A DNA stretch of 64,000 nucleotides, from the NCBI RefSeq assembly GCF_900102535.1, contig NZ_FNBP01000007.1, positions 124,001 to 188,000 of the forward strand, given 5' to 3'. A model generated the notes under the pieces. It saw nothing but the letters and a program-made list of their open reading frames with translations. It had not been told where the DNA came from and searched no databases. This document shows, in pieces, positions 8,347 to 16,715 of this stretch (positions are counted from its first letter, which is position 1; each line of letters opens with the position of its first letter). The position numbers and the translations under genes are program-made. Source of the DNA: Sulfitobacter delicatus (GTDB lineage: Bacteria; Pseudomonadota; Alphaproteobacteria; Rhodobacterales; Rhodobacteraceae).

Positions 8347-9695
8347 TCAGCCAGCCGCGACACCTGCGCGCCCAGCTCGGCCATCAGCGGCTCGAAAATT
8401 GGGAAGGAGGTGGCAATCGGTCCGCCGTCATCCACCTGAACCGGCTGCTGCGACACCATGCCGAGGATCAGGAAAGACATGGCGATGCGGTGGTCAAGGT
8501 GGCTCTGACAGACCGCGCCGCCCGGAATATTGCCGTGGCCCAGCCCCGTTACCGTCCACCAATCTGGCCCGTCTTCGACCTCGATACCATTGGCGCGCAG
8601 CCCGCTGGCCATGGCCTCGATCCGGTCGCTTTCCTTCACCCGCAATTCCTTCACGCCGCGCATGACGGTCTCGCCCCGTGCACAAGCCGCGACGACCGAG
8701 AGGACCGGGTATTCGTCGATCATGCTTGCTGCCCGCTCTGGCGGCACTTCGATACCCTGCAGGTCAGGCGAGAACCGCGCGCGCAGGTCGGCCACAGGCT
8801 CGCCCCCCTCGCTGCGTTCGTTTTCATAGGTAAGGTCCGCGCCCATCTCGCGCAGCGTCGTGAACAGGCCCGCCCGCGTTGGGTTCAGCCCGATGCCCGG
8901 CACCAGCACGTCCGAGCCAGGCACGATCAGCGCGGCACAGACGGGGAAAGCGGCGGAGGAGGGGTCGCGGGGCACGTCGATATGCTGCGACTTGAGTTCC
9001 GGCTGTCCGGTCAGGGTGATGACGCGGCCCTCGTCGGTTTCCTTAACAGTGATCTCGGCCCCGAAACCGGCCAGCATCCGTTCGGTATGGTCTCGGGTTG
9101 CTTCGGCCTCAATCACCACCGTCTTGCCCGGAGCATTCAGTCCCGCGAGCAACACGGCAGATTTCACCTGGGCCGAGGGCACCGGCACCGTATAGCGCAC
9201 CGGCACCGGTTCGGCGGCACCAACCAAGGTCATTGGCAAGCGGCCCCCGGCGCGGCCAACAGCCTGCGTACCAAAAAGCGCCAGCGGATCGGTGACCCGC
9301 GCCATGGGACGGCTGTTCAGGCTGGCGTCGCCGGTAAAGGTCACGCAGATCGGCGAGGTCGCCATGGCCCCCATTAGCAAGCGCACCCCGGTGCCGGAGT
9401 TGCCACAGTCGATCACGTTGTCAGGCTCGGCAAAACCACCGACGCCAACGCCATGCACGGAGTAAGAGCCGCCGCCATGGTCAATCACCTCTGCCCCGAA
9501 AGCGCGCATGGCCTTAGCGGTATCCAGCACGTCTTGACCTTCCAGCAGCCCGGTGATCGTGGTCTCGCCCACGGCCATCGCGCCAAGGATCAGGCTGCGG
9601 TGGGAGATGGATTTGTCTCCCGGCACTTCGGCAGTGCCGTTAAGCGGCCCGCAGGCGCGGGATGACATCGGAATGGGGCTGCCGTGACTGGACAT
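8343..9695 (-). CDS. aroA: 3-phosphoshikimate 1-carboxyvinyltransferase (EPSP synthase), class II type
   Basis: Encodes 450 residues. EPSP synthase joins shikimate-3-phosphate and PEP in aromatic amino acid synthesis. The protein is clearly of the Agrobacterium CP4-like class II group: it has [10 protein letters not shown] (residues 25-34), SAQVK, RDHTE and NPTR, the four fingerprints used for glyphosate-insensitive enzymes. However, the PEP-site loop reads GNSGTGVR with Gly101, where CP4 has Ala100. It is the first gene of an overlapping aroA / membrane protein / cmk unit. The start GTG/ATG context is acceptable and the N-terminus matches relatives in length. Confidence 0.95.
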   Translation of the reverse strand: MSSHGSPIPMSSRACGPLNGTAEVPGDKSISHRSLILGAMAVGETTITGLLEGQDVLDTAKAMRAFGAEVIDHGGGSYSVHGVGVGGFAEPDNVIDCGNSGTGVRLLMGAMATSPICVTFTGDASLNSRPMARVTDPLALFGTQAVGRAGGRLPMTLVGAAEPVPVRYTVPVPSAQVKSAVLLAGLNAPGKTVVIEAEATRDHTERMLAGFGAEITVKETDEGRVITLTGQPELKSQHIDVPRDPSSAAFPVCAALIVPGSDVLVPGIGLNPTRAGLFTTLREMGADLTYENERSEGGEPVADLRARFSPDLQGIEVPPERAASMIDEYPVLSVVAACARGETVMRGVKELRVKESDRIEAMASGLRANGIEVEDGPDWWTVTGLGHGNIPGGAVCQSHLDHRIAMSFLILGMVSQQPVQVDDGGPIATSFPIFEPLMAELGAQVSRLAE

Positions 9696-9764
9696 GAGGT
9701 ACCTCTGATCTGCTCAAGGCCCTAATATCCTAGCCCGTCGCCAGCGTCCATCGCCGCCACCCCG

Positions 9765-9811
9765 CTCTTTTTGGCCAAAAATACTTCGGGGGTCCGGGGG
9801 CTGGCCCCCGG
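9765..9811 (-). repeat. Dispersed terminator-like repeat, copy 1
   Basis: Read on the minus strand this lies eight bases after the trmB stop. It consists of a CCGGGGGC/GCCCCCGG hairpin with a short loop, then ACCCCC, then AAGTATTT and a T/A-rich end with GGCCAAAAAGAG. The same arrangement recurs at 15138-15185 after trpF, in the same orientation relative to the gene it follows. It probably acts as a terminator or 3'-end element, and its high conservation suggests a dispersed repeat. Confidence 0.7.
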
Positions 9812-9818
9812 CTCGGGT

Positions 9819-10520
9819 TCAGCGCTTACGGAAGGTCAAATAATGCGGCCTACGCCCTTCGCGCAGAGCTTTCTGCTCATAGCGCGTCGACAGCCAGTCA
9901 TCCCACGGCTGCCGCCAGTCCTCTGGCCCTTCGGCCAGCCAGTCGAACCCATGCTGCGGCACCTGTTCCAAGGTCTGACGCACGTAGTCCTCGATATCCG
10001 TCGCCACCCGAAAGATCGCGCCGGGTTTGAGCACGCGAGCCAACGGTTCCAGATGCTCGGGCGTCACAAAACGCCGCCGGTGGTGGCGCGTCTTGGGCCA
10101 TGGGTCGGGATAGAGCAGAAACACCCGGTCAATCGACGCCTCAGGCAGCACGTCGAACATATCGCGCACATCCCCGGGGTGAATGGCGAGGTTATCAACC
10201 CTCGCCCGCCGGATCTTGCCCAGCAGCATCGCCACGCCGTTAATATAGGGCTCGCAGCCGATGATGCCGACGTCCGGGTTGTTGCCCGCCTGATGCACCA
10301 AATGCTCACCGCCGCCAAAGCCGATCTCAAGCCAGACCTTTCGCCCGCCGAACAGGCCCTCAAGGTCCAGCGGCGTGCGCTCGGGGTTGGCCTCCCAATC
10401 GACAGCGCCGGGCGACAGAGGGGCGAGGTCCTCATCGATATAGGTCTTTTGCGATTTCTTCAGCGACTTGCCTTTGAGGCGGCCATAGAAATTGCGGCGG
10501 GGGCGTGTTGTATCTGTCAT
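9819..10520 (-). CDS. trmB: tRNA (guanine-N7-)-methyltransferase
   Basis: Encodes 233 residues. TrmB methylates G46 in the tRNA variable loop using SAM. The SAM site WLEIGFGGGEHL (about residue 65) and the family motif LLYPDPWPKTRHHRRRF are intact, and the C-terminal SxYExKAL motif is also present (STRYEQKALREG). The basic N-terminus (RRNFYGRLKGKSLKKSQ) fits a tRNA-binding protein. The gene stands alone, divergent from the response regulator and followed by a repeat that can act as terminator. Confidence 0.95.
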   Translation of the reverse strand: MTDTTRPRRNFYGRLKGKSLKKSQKTYIDEDLAPLSPGAVDWEANPERTPLDLEGLFGGRKVWLEIGFGGGEHLVHQAGNNPDVGIIGCEPYINGVAMLLGKIRRARVDNLAIHPGDVRDMFDVLPEASIDRVFLLYPDPWPKTRHHRRRFVTPEHLEPLARVLKPGAIFRVATDIEDYVRQTLEQVPQHGFDWLAEGPEDWRQPWDDWLSTRYEQKALREGRRPHYLTFRKR

Positions 10521-10663
10521 GACGGCCCATGTAGCGGCCCCGCGGCCCTATCGCAACGGTCTACTGTATCGATCCGGCGCGGGGGTGAATCGCGCGCATC
10601 TTAACTCTTTGTTAGTGTCCCGTTCCCTAACGTGTCCCTAAAGACAGCGAAGGGGATCGTGAT

Positions 10664-11473
10664 ATGAGCCTGGCCAGCCAAGAGACCGGCGCAGGAAGAG
10701 CAGTGGCGTCTGGGGCAGGGACGGCGGTCGGACCGGCGGCGCGCATTCTGATTGTGGATGACCACCGTTTTGACCGAATGCGCCTCAAACGGCTTTGCGG
10801 CGGGCTAGATTTTCCCACTCGGCTTGCGGAAGCGGACAGTCTCGCGGCCATGCGTCGAGAGATGGATGAGGGACGGTTTGATCTTATCCTGCTGGACTAT
10901 ACCCTTCCGGATGGCACCGGTTTGCAAGGCTTGGAGATCATACGCGCTCACCCAAAGAACGCAGGCGCGGCCACCGTTATGATAACGGGCACAGACCAAA
11001 CCGAGGTCGCAATTGAAGCCCTGCGTGGTGGGTGCAGTGATTATATCGACAAGGACGAGCTTTCGCCCGCCGCGCTGCGCCGGTCGGCGATCAATGCGCT
11101 GCAGAAAAGCGCGTTGCAGCTGGGGATTGAAACACAGGAACATAAACGCGGTCAGGTCGAAGAGCTGCTTCAAAAATTCTCGGGCGAATGTGCTGAAGAG
11201 ATAAAGCCGATTGTCAGCCGTATGCTCCGTCAAATGCGCGGGCTGCGGGAGGCGGGGCCGGGGAATGCGGCGGCGCTGGCGGATGGCTTGGGTGATATCG
11301 AACGTTCCTGCCTGCGCCTTTGGGAGTTTCTCGAAGACCTAAGCGACTATAAGGGCGATGATCTGGCGCAAGAGGCGTTTTCCGATCGGCCATTCCAGCC
11401 GACACCGGGCCTTGGCGCCGGGCGGAGCCGGCTGGTGACCAAACCGCCATCCCCTTTTCGGTCGCGCCGGTAA
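10664..11473 (+). CDS. Response regulator with an unassigned C-terminal helical region
   Basis: Encodes 269 residues. After a 25-residue flexible start comes a receiver domain (about 27-145) with the acidic pocket VDDHRFDR (Asp32, Asp33), phospho-acceptor Asp78 in LLDYTLPDG, and the conserved Thr and Lys (ITGTDQ, DYIDKDE). No DNA-binding, GGDEF or other output domain follows, only a helical stretch (about 150-240) and a basic proline/serine tail. No kinase gene is adjacent. It may work by protein contacts or as a phosphate sink; the partner is unknown. Confidence 0.8.
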   Translation: MSLASQETGAGRAVASGAGTAVGPAARILIVDDHRFDRMRLKRLCGGLDFPTRLAEADSLAAMRREMDEGRFDLILLDYTLPDGTGLQGLEIIRAHPKNAGAATVMITGTDQTEVAIEALRGGCSDYIDKDELSPAALRRSAINALQKSALQLGIETQEHKRGQVEELLQKFSGECAEEIKPIVSRMLRQMRGLREAGPGNAAALADGLGDIERSCLRLWEFLEDLSDYKGDDLAQEAFSDRPFQPTPGLGAGRSRLVTKPPSPFRSRR

Positions 11474-11589
11474 GGGGCGGGGGAGGGCGATAATTCGTCG
11501 TTAGTTGCAATCCCCGCGTCGAGAAGAGCCAGAGGCGCGCGAACCATTGGCAGGTTCAAGCGCGATAGGCGGCCCCCTACGCTTCACCC

Positions 11590-11618
11590 TTGCGAGAGCG
11601 GCAAATATCCCCTATACG
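11590..11618 (+). promoter_or_regulatory. Candidate sigma-70 promoter in the rpsA leader region
   Basis: TTGCGA (11590-11595) and TATACG (11613-11618) are separated by exactly 17 bases. This is the best promoter candidate upstream of rpsA. A transcript from here would begin near 11625, pass a terminator-like hairpin at 11667-11693, and have a 5' region of about 240 bases before rpsA. Confidence 0.5.
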
Positions 11619-11666
11619 GCGCCTTGTCTAAGGGGCGGTTACAGCTTCGGACGCGATATAACGGGC

Positions 11667-11693
11667 AGGGTCGGTTTCAACCGGCCCTCTTTT
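11667..11693 (+). terminator. Terminator/attenuator-like hairpin in the rpsA leader
   Basis: AGGGTCGGT pairs with ACCGGCCCT around a TTCA loop and is followed by CTTTT. It lies about 40-70 bases after the candidate start site and 170 bases before rpsA, so it would either end a short leader RNA or act as an attenuator. Confidence 0.6.
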
Positions 11694-11864
11694 GTTTGCG
11701 TTCGACTGCGGCGCCACGCCACGCGCGTGGACAACCGCTGTGCCTTTGTCGTCGGGTCAAACCGGCGTGATCTGCACAGTGCCACCACGACGACCAATTG
11801 CAACTCCAGACCGGCGGAGACAACCGCGCGGCCAGAAACATTTGATAAGGAAACGAAAAGCTAC

Positions 11865-13541
11865 ATGACCAAAGCAATGGACGAATTCGAAGCGCTTCTG
11901 AACGAAAGCTTCGAGATGGACACGCCCGAAGAGGGCACAGTCGTCAAAGGCAAGGTGATCGCTGTCGAAGCGGGCCAAGCCATCATCGACGTCGGCTACA
12001 AAATGGAAGGCCGCGTTGAGCTCAAAGAATTTGCTGATCCCGGCGAATCCCCCAAAATCGAAGTTGGCGACGAAGTCGAAGTTTTCCTTCGCCAAGTCGA
12101 AAACGCGCGTGGCGAAGCTGTCATCAGCCGCGAAATGGCCCGCCGTGAGGAAGCCTGGGATCGTCTGGAAAAAGCCTATGCCGCAGAAGAGCGTGTCGAA
12201 GGCGCGATCTTTGGCCGCGTCAAAGGTGGCTTCACCGTCGACCTCGGCGGCGCCGTGGCCTTCCTGCCCGGTTCGCAAGTCGACGTGCGCCCCGTGCGCG
12301 ACGCTGGCCCGCTCATGGGTCTCAAGCAGCCGTTCCAGATCCTTAAGATGGATCGCCGTCGTGGCAACATCGTGGTTTCGCGCCGTGCGATCCTTGAAGA
12401 GAGCCGTGCCGAACAGCGCGCCGAAGTCATTGGCAACCTGACCGAAGGTCAGACCGTCGATGGTGTGGTCAAGAACATCACCGAATACGGTGCGTTTGTT
12501 GACCTCGGCGGCGTGGACGGCCTGCTGCACGTCACCGACATGGCATGGCGCCGGGTCAACCACCCGTCCGAAATCCTGGCGATTGGCGAGACCATCAAGG
12601 TTCAGGTCATCAAGATCAACAAAGAGACCCACCGCATCAGCCTCGGCATGAAGCAGTTGCAAGAAGATCCGTGGGATCTGGTTGGCGCGAAATACCCGCT
12701 CAGCTCCGTGCACAGCGGTCGTGTGACCAACATCACCGATTACGGCGCATTTGTTGAACTGGAGCCCGGTGTTGAAGGTCTGGTTCACGTGTCCGAGATG
12801 TCTTGGACCAAGAAGAACGTGCACCCCGGCAAGATCGTGTCCACTTCGCAAGAAGTCGAAGTCATGGTTCTGGAAATCGACAGCGCCAAGCGTCGCGTTT
12901 CCCTTGGTCTCAAGCAGACCATGCGCAACCCATGGGAAGTCTTTGCTGAGACCCACCCCGAGGGCACCGAAGTTGAAGGCGAAGTCAAAAACATCACCGA
13001 ATTCGGTCTGTTCGTTGGCCTGCCCGGCGACATCGACGGCATGGTTCACCTCAGCGACCTCAGCTGGGACCAGCGCGGCGAAGAAGCGATCCAAGACTAC
13101 CGCAAAGGTGACGTGGTTCAGGCCGTTGTCTCCGAAGTGGACGTCGAGAAAGAGCGCATTTCGCTGTCGATCAAAAACGTTGGCGGTGACAAGTTCGCCG
13201 AAGCCGTTGGCGGCGTGAAGCGTGGCTCGATCGTGACCGTGAACGTGACCTCCATCGAAGAAGGTGGCATCGAAGTCGAATACGAAGGCATGAAGAGCTT
13301 CATCCGTCGTTCCGACCTCAGCCGTGACCGTGCCGAACAGCGCCCTGAGCGTTTCTCGGTTGGTGACAAGGTTGACGTGCGCATCACCAATGTCGATGCC
13401 AAGGCACACCGTCTGGGCGTCTCCATCAAGGCGCGCGAGATCGCAGAAGAGAAAGAGGCGGTACAGCAGTACGGTTCCTCCGACTCCGGCGCGAGCTTGG
13501 GCGACATCCTTGGTGCGGCGCTGAAGGGCGACGACGAGTAA
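11865..13541 (+). CDS. rpsA: 30S ribosomal protein S1
   Basis: Encodes 558 residues from the ATG at 11865, which gives the N-terminus MTKAMDEFEALLNESF expected for S1; an AAGGA site lies upstream. Six S1 (OB-fold) RNA-binding repeats can be seen, with repeated signatures such as VKNITEYGAFVDLGGVDGLLH, NITDYGAFVELEPGVEGLVH and NITEFGLFVGLPGDIDGMVH. S1 binds mRNA on the small subunit and helps initiation. An unusually long structured leader precedes it and a strong terminator follows; ihfB comes next as is common, but cmk is not upstream. Confidence 0.97.
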   Translation: MTKAMDEFEALLNESFEMDTPEEGTVVKGKVIAVEAGQAIIDVGYKMEGRVELKEFADPGESPKIEVGDEVEVFLRQVENARGEAVISREMARREEAWDRLEKAYAAEERVEGAIFGRVKGGFTVDLGGAVAFLPGSQVDVRPVRDAGPLMGLKQPFQILKMDRRRGNIVVSRRAILEESRAEQRAEVIGNLTEGQTVDGVVKNITEYGAFVDLGGVDGLLHVTDMAWRRVNHPSEILAIGETIKVQVIKINKETHRISLGMKQLQEDPWDLVGAKYPLSSVHSGRVTNITDYGAFVELEPGVEGLVHVSEMSWTKKNVHPGKIVSTSQEVEVMVLEIDSAKRRVSLGLKQTMRNPWEVFAETHPEGTEVEGEVKNITEFGLFVGLPGDIDGMVHLSDLSWDQRGEEAIQDYRKGDVVQAVVSEVDVEKERISLSIKNVGGDKFAEAVGGVKRGSIVTVNVTSIEEGGIEVEYEGMKSFIRRSDLSRDRAEQRPERFSVGDKVDVRITNVDAKAHRLGVSIKAREIAEEKEAVQQYGSSDSGASLGDILGAALKGDDE

Positions 13542-13573
13542 GCGCATCACGCGTTTCAGCTAGAAATTGCGAG

Positions 13574-13603
13574 GGCCCCGTATGGAAACATACGGGGCCT
13601 TTT
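13574..13603 (+). terminator. Strong terminator after rpsA
   Basis: A perfect 11-bp stem (GGCCCCGTATG / CATACGGGGCC) with a GAAA tetraloop is followed by TTTT. It could also stop transcription from the opposite strand. Confidence 0.92.
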
Positions 13604-13706
13604 GCTGTCTAACAGCTGCGTCGAATCGCATGCGCAGAGCGCTTAAAGGATGTGCTTGCTGCGGTGCAATGCAGCGCTTAGCAGCGCGGCTGGCGGAAAA
13701 AAGCCG

Positions 13707-13728
13707 AAAAAACAGGGTCTTCGCCCTG
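13707..13728 (-). terminator. Terminator-like hairpin on the minus strand, upstream of ihfB
   Basis: On the minus strand CAGGG pairs with CCCTG around CGAAGA and is followed by six T residues and then a second T-rich stretch. No annotated minus-strand gene lies upstream within reach, so it may end an antisense or small RNA starting in or near ihfB. On the plus strand the A-rich flanks make it a non-terminator. Confidence 0.45.
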
Positions 13729-13821
13729 AAAAATCTCTGGTCGATGTTACGGAACACCTTCCCGAGTGAGGCGTTATTTCCTATAGTCTGAATATATACC
13801 AACAATCTCGGGGGACGTGCC

Positions 13822-14106
13822 ATGATCCGGTCGGAACTGATCCAGAAGATCGCTGACGACAATCCGCATCTTTATCAACGTGATGTGGAGCGGATCGTGA
13901 ATACTGTTTTTGACGAGATTACTGGCGCCATGGCGCGTGGTGACCGTGTTGAGCTTCGCGGATTCGGCGCCTTTTCGGTCAAGAAGCGTGATGCCCGGAT
14001 TGGCCGCAATCCCCGGACCGGCGAGACTGTAAATGTCGAAGAGAAGCACGTGCCTTTCTTCAAAACCGGCAAGCTCCTGCGCGACCGGCTGAACGGGAAA
14101 AGCTAA
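13822..14106 (+). CDS. ihfB: Integration host factor beta subunit
   Basis: Encodes 94 residues, the normal length for IHF-beta, with the HU/IHF fold and the DNA-intercalating arm ([20 protein letters not shown]). IHF bends DNA for recombination, replication and promoter architecture. A TATAGT box with an upstream TTCCCG at 17-base spacing (about 13761-13789) is a possible promoter. The stop codon overlaps the next start by one base (TAATG), so it is co-translated with the LapA-like gene. Confidence 0.94.
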   Translation: MIRSELIQKIADDNPHLYQRDVERIVNTVFDEITGAMARGDRVELRGFGAFSVKKRDARIGRNPRTGETVNVEEKHVPFFKTGKLLRDRLNGKS

Positions 14107-14456
14107 TGCGTTACATTCGTTATGCCTGCATCGCGCTCTTCGCGATTGCCCTGATCTCGGTCGCCTTGGCGAACCGCGCTATTGTGACGCTTCAGGTTTT
14201 GCCCCAAGAGATTTCTAATTGGTTCGCAGTGAACCCCAGCGTGCAACTGCCGCTATTCATCGTCATTCTTGGCAGCATTATCGTCGGTCTGCTGGTTGGC
14301 TTTGTCTGGGAATGGATTCGCGAACATGGCCACCGCGCCGAACTGGCCCGCCAAGCGCGTGAGCGCCGCCGGTTGGAGCGCGAAGTCATCCGCCTCAAGG
14401 AAGAGAAGCACGAAGGCAAGGACGAGGTTCTGGCGCTCTTGGACGAAGCGGGCTAA
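14106..14456 (+). CDS. LapA-family (DUF1049) membrane protein
   Basis: Encodes 116 residues with two N-terminal membrane helices (about 5-22 and 48-68) and a long charged, probably coiled-coil C-terminus (AELARQARERRRLEREV). This is the LapA/YciS-like architecture; in enterobacteria LapA/LapB help coordinate lipopolysaccharide assembly. Here it follows ihfB directly, as in many alphaproteobacteria, and precedes trpF by nine bases. Confidence 0.8.
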   Translation: MRYIRYACIALFAIALISVALANRAIVTLQVLPQEISNWFAVNPSVQLPLFIVILGSIIVGLLVGFVWEWIREHGHRAELARQARERRRLEREVIRLKEEKHEGKDEVLALLDEAG

Positions 14457-14465
14457 ACCGCAGCC

Positions 14466-15113
14466 ATGCCAGAGAACGTGAATGTCAAAATCTGCGGCCT
14501 GACCGACCCTGCCGATGTGCCTGCCGCTTTGCTGGCGGGCGCTCGGACGTTAGGCTTTGTGTTTTTCGAAAAATCACCCCGCCATCTGTCCCTCGACGCT
14601 GCCGCGCATATGACCGAAGCCGTGCCCGAGGGCATCTGTAAGGTCGCGCTGACGGTGAATGCGGACGACGCGGCGCTGGACACCCTTTTGGCCGCAGTGC
14701 CATTCCTAGACATGCTGCAACTCCATGGCAGCGAAAGCCCTGCGCGTGTGGCTGAGGTCAAGGCGCGCTATGGGCTGCCGGTGATGAAGGCGGTGGGCGT
14801 AGCAGATCGGGGCGATCTGGCGCTGTTGAACGACTATGTTACCGTAGCCGACCAGCTTTTGATCGATGCCAAACCGCCTAAAGATGCGGTGCTGCCGGGG
14901 GGCAATGGGTTGGCCTTTGACTGGCGCCTGATCGCCGGGCGTCGCTGGCCGAAGCCCTGGATGCTTGCTGGCGGGCTTACAGCTGAAAATGTGGGTGAGG
15001 CGATTGCCCTCACCGGGGCGCGTCAGGTTGACGTCTCTTCTGGCGTTGAAAGCGCGCCGGGGGTGAAGGATGCCAGTTTGATTAACGCCTTCTGCGCGGC
15101 GGCTCTGACGTAA
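14466..15113 (+). CDS. trpF: Phosphoribosylanthranilate isomerase
   Basis: Encodes 215 residues forming a TIM barrel. TrpF converts phosphoribosylanthranilate to CdRP in tryptophan synthesis. The N-terminal [12 protein letters not shown] contains the catalytic Cys, and LLIDAKPP carries the catalytic Asp; the C-terminal phosphate-binding GGLTAENV and [14 protein letters not shown] are typical. trpB, often the next gene, is absent: the following gene faces the other way. Confidence 0.94.
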   Translation: MPENVNVKICGLTDPADVPAALLAGARTLGFVFFEKSPRHLSLDAAAHMTEAVPEGICKVALTVNADDAALDTLLAAVPFLDMLQLHGSESPARVAEVKARYGLPVMKAVGVADRGDLALLNDYVTVADQLLIDAKPPKDAVLPGGNGLAFDWRLIAGRRWPKPWMLAGGLTAENVGEAIALTGARQVDVSSGVESAPGVKDASLINAFCAAALT

Positions 15114-15137
15114 GAGCGCCTGCGCGGGGCGCAGGCG

Positions 15138-15185
15138 CCGGGGGCTTTGCCCCCGGACCCCCAAAGTATTTCTAGCCAAAAAGAG
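15138..15185 (+). repeat. Dispersed terminator-like repeat, copy 2
   Basis: Located after trpF and before the convergent end of the phosphomannomutase gene. The CCGGGGGC/GCCCCCGG hairpin with loop TTT(G) is followed by ACCCCC, AAAGTATTT and GCCAAAAAGAG. It is the reverse-complement match of copy 1 at 9765-9811, with differences mostly in the loop and three bases of the tail. It keeps the same orientation with respect to the upstream gene, which favours a 3'-end function. Confidence 0.7.
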
Positions 15186-15191
15186 TGGTGA

Positions 15192-16688
15192 TCAGATGGA
15201 CTGATCGTAGTCGCCAACGCCGGGTTCGGTGCGGATGACGGCGTCGATGTCTGCAAAGATGGCGCGCATTTCGGCCTCGGATTCGGGGCTCTCACAGACC
15301 ACCACAAGGTTGGGCGTGTTGGAGGAGGCTCGCACCAGTCCCCAACCGCCGTTGTCGAGCATAACGCGGGCGCCGTTGACGGTGATGACCTCGGCAATGG
15401 CCCGGCCACCGATCTTTTCGCCGGCCTCAGCCTTAGTGACGAGCTTCTGCACGATGCGGTCCAGAATGTCGTATTTCTCGGTGTCCGAGGCATAGGGCGA
15501 CATCGTTGGCGTCGCCCAGGTTTGGGGCAGGGCGCGGCGAAGGTCAGACATGGATTTGTCCGGATTGCGGTCCATCAGCTTGCAGATTTCCACCGCGACG
15601 CGCATGCCGCAGTCGTAGCCTCGCCCGACAGGTTCCGCGAGGAAGTAGTGGCCCGACTTCTCAAACCCCGCCAGCGCGCCCAGTTCCTTGACCCGGCGCT
15701 TCATGTGGCTGTGGCCGGTTTTCCAATAGTCGGACTTGGCGCCATATTTCTGCAACTCGGGGTCCGAGGCGAAGAGGCCGGTCGATTTTACGTCCGCCAC
15801 AAAAGTGCTGTTCGGGTGAAGCTTGGCAAAATCGCGCGCCATGATGACGCCCATTTTGTCAGCAAAGATTTCTTCGCCTTCATCGTCCACCACACCGCAG
15901 CGGTCGCCATCTCCGTCAAAGCCGAGCGCGAAATCTGCACCGGAAGCGCGCACGCTGTCGGCCATATCGTGCAGCATTTCCATCGCTTCGGGGTTCGGGT
16001 TGTAGTGCGGGAAAGTATAGTCCAGCGCGTTGTGGCTATCGACTACTTCGACGCCCAGACGGCGGAATAGCTCGGGTGCGAAGGCCGAAGCCGTGCCGTT
16101 ACCGGTGGCACAGACGACCTTGAGCTTGCGGGTCATTTTGAAGTCACCGACGAGGTCATCAAGGTAGGCTTCGCGCACGCCTTCGACGAACTCATAGGCG
16201 CCGCCGGGGCGGGGCTGGCCGCGGCCTTCGAGCACGATGTCGCGCAGTTCGGCCATCTCGTCCGGGCCGTGGGTAAGGGGGCGTTCAAAGCCCATTTTCA
16301 CGCCGGTCCAGCCGTTCGGGTTGTGGCTGGCGGTGACCATGGCGACGGCAGGTGCGTTCAGGTGGAATTGCGCGAAATAGGCCATGGGCGAGAGCGCCGG
16401 GCCGATGTCTTTGACAGTGATCCCGGCCTGCATCAGCCCCAGCATCAGCGCGTTTTTGATCGATAGCGAATAGTCGCGATAGTCGTTTCCGACGGCGATC
16501 ACTGGCTCGATCCCGCGCGCGTGCATCTGTGTGCCAAGGCCGAGGCCAAGCGCTGTGATGCCGGGCAGGTTGATATCGTCGGGGTATTTCCAGCGTGCGT
16601 CGTACTCGCGGAAGCCCGTCGGCGTGATCATTGCGTCGCGGAGAAATTCCCATGTGTTCGGGGTCACGGTGGAAGCCGGTTTGGTCAC
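15192..16688 (-). CDS. Phosphomannomutase/phosphoglucomutase
   Basis: Encodes 498 residues from a GTG start. It belongs to the alpha-D-phosphohexomutase superfamily: the phosphoserine loop TASHNPNGWTG (about residue 117), the metal site DGDGDRCG (about residue 260) and a C-terminal phosphate-binding region (RASSNTPNLVV) are intact. It interconverts mannose-6-P and mannose-1-P, and perhaps glucose phosphates, feeding nucleotide sugars for surface polysaccharide. kdsA and the capsule export genes lie upstream on the same strand, which fits that role. Confidence 0.88.
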   Translation of the reverse strand: MTKPASTVTPNTWEFLRDAMITPTGFREYDARWKYPDDINLPGITALGLGLGTQMHARGIEPVIAVGNDYRDYSLSIKNALMLGLMQAGITVKDIGPALSPMAYFAQFHLNAPAVAMVTASHNPNGWTGVKMGFERPLTHGPDEMAELRDIVLEGRGQPRPGGAYEFVEGVREAYLDDLVGDFKMTRKLKVVCATGNGTASAFAPELFRRLGVEVVDSHNALDYTFPHYNPNPEAMEMLHDMADSVRASGADFALGFDGDGDRCGVVDDEGEEIFADKMGVIMARDFAKLHPNSTFVADVKSTGLFASDPELQKYGAKSDYWKTGHSHMKRRVKELGALAGFEKSGHYFLAEPVGRGYDCGMRVAVEICKLMDRNPDKSMSDLRRALPQTWATPTMSPYASDTEKYDILDRIVQKLVTKAEAGEKIGGRAIAEVITVNGARVMLDNGGWGLVRASSNTPNLVVVCESPESEAEMRAIFADIDAVIRTEPGVGDYDQSI

Positions 16689-16715
16689 GTATAATACTCG
16701 CTTTATCGTAAAATT

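Noticed and set aside
11757..13550. 597-codon minus-strand frame opposite rpsA
   Set aside because: It covers the well-supported S1 gene and has no recognisable domains; it arises from the strongly biased S1 codons.
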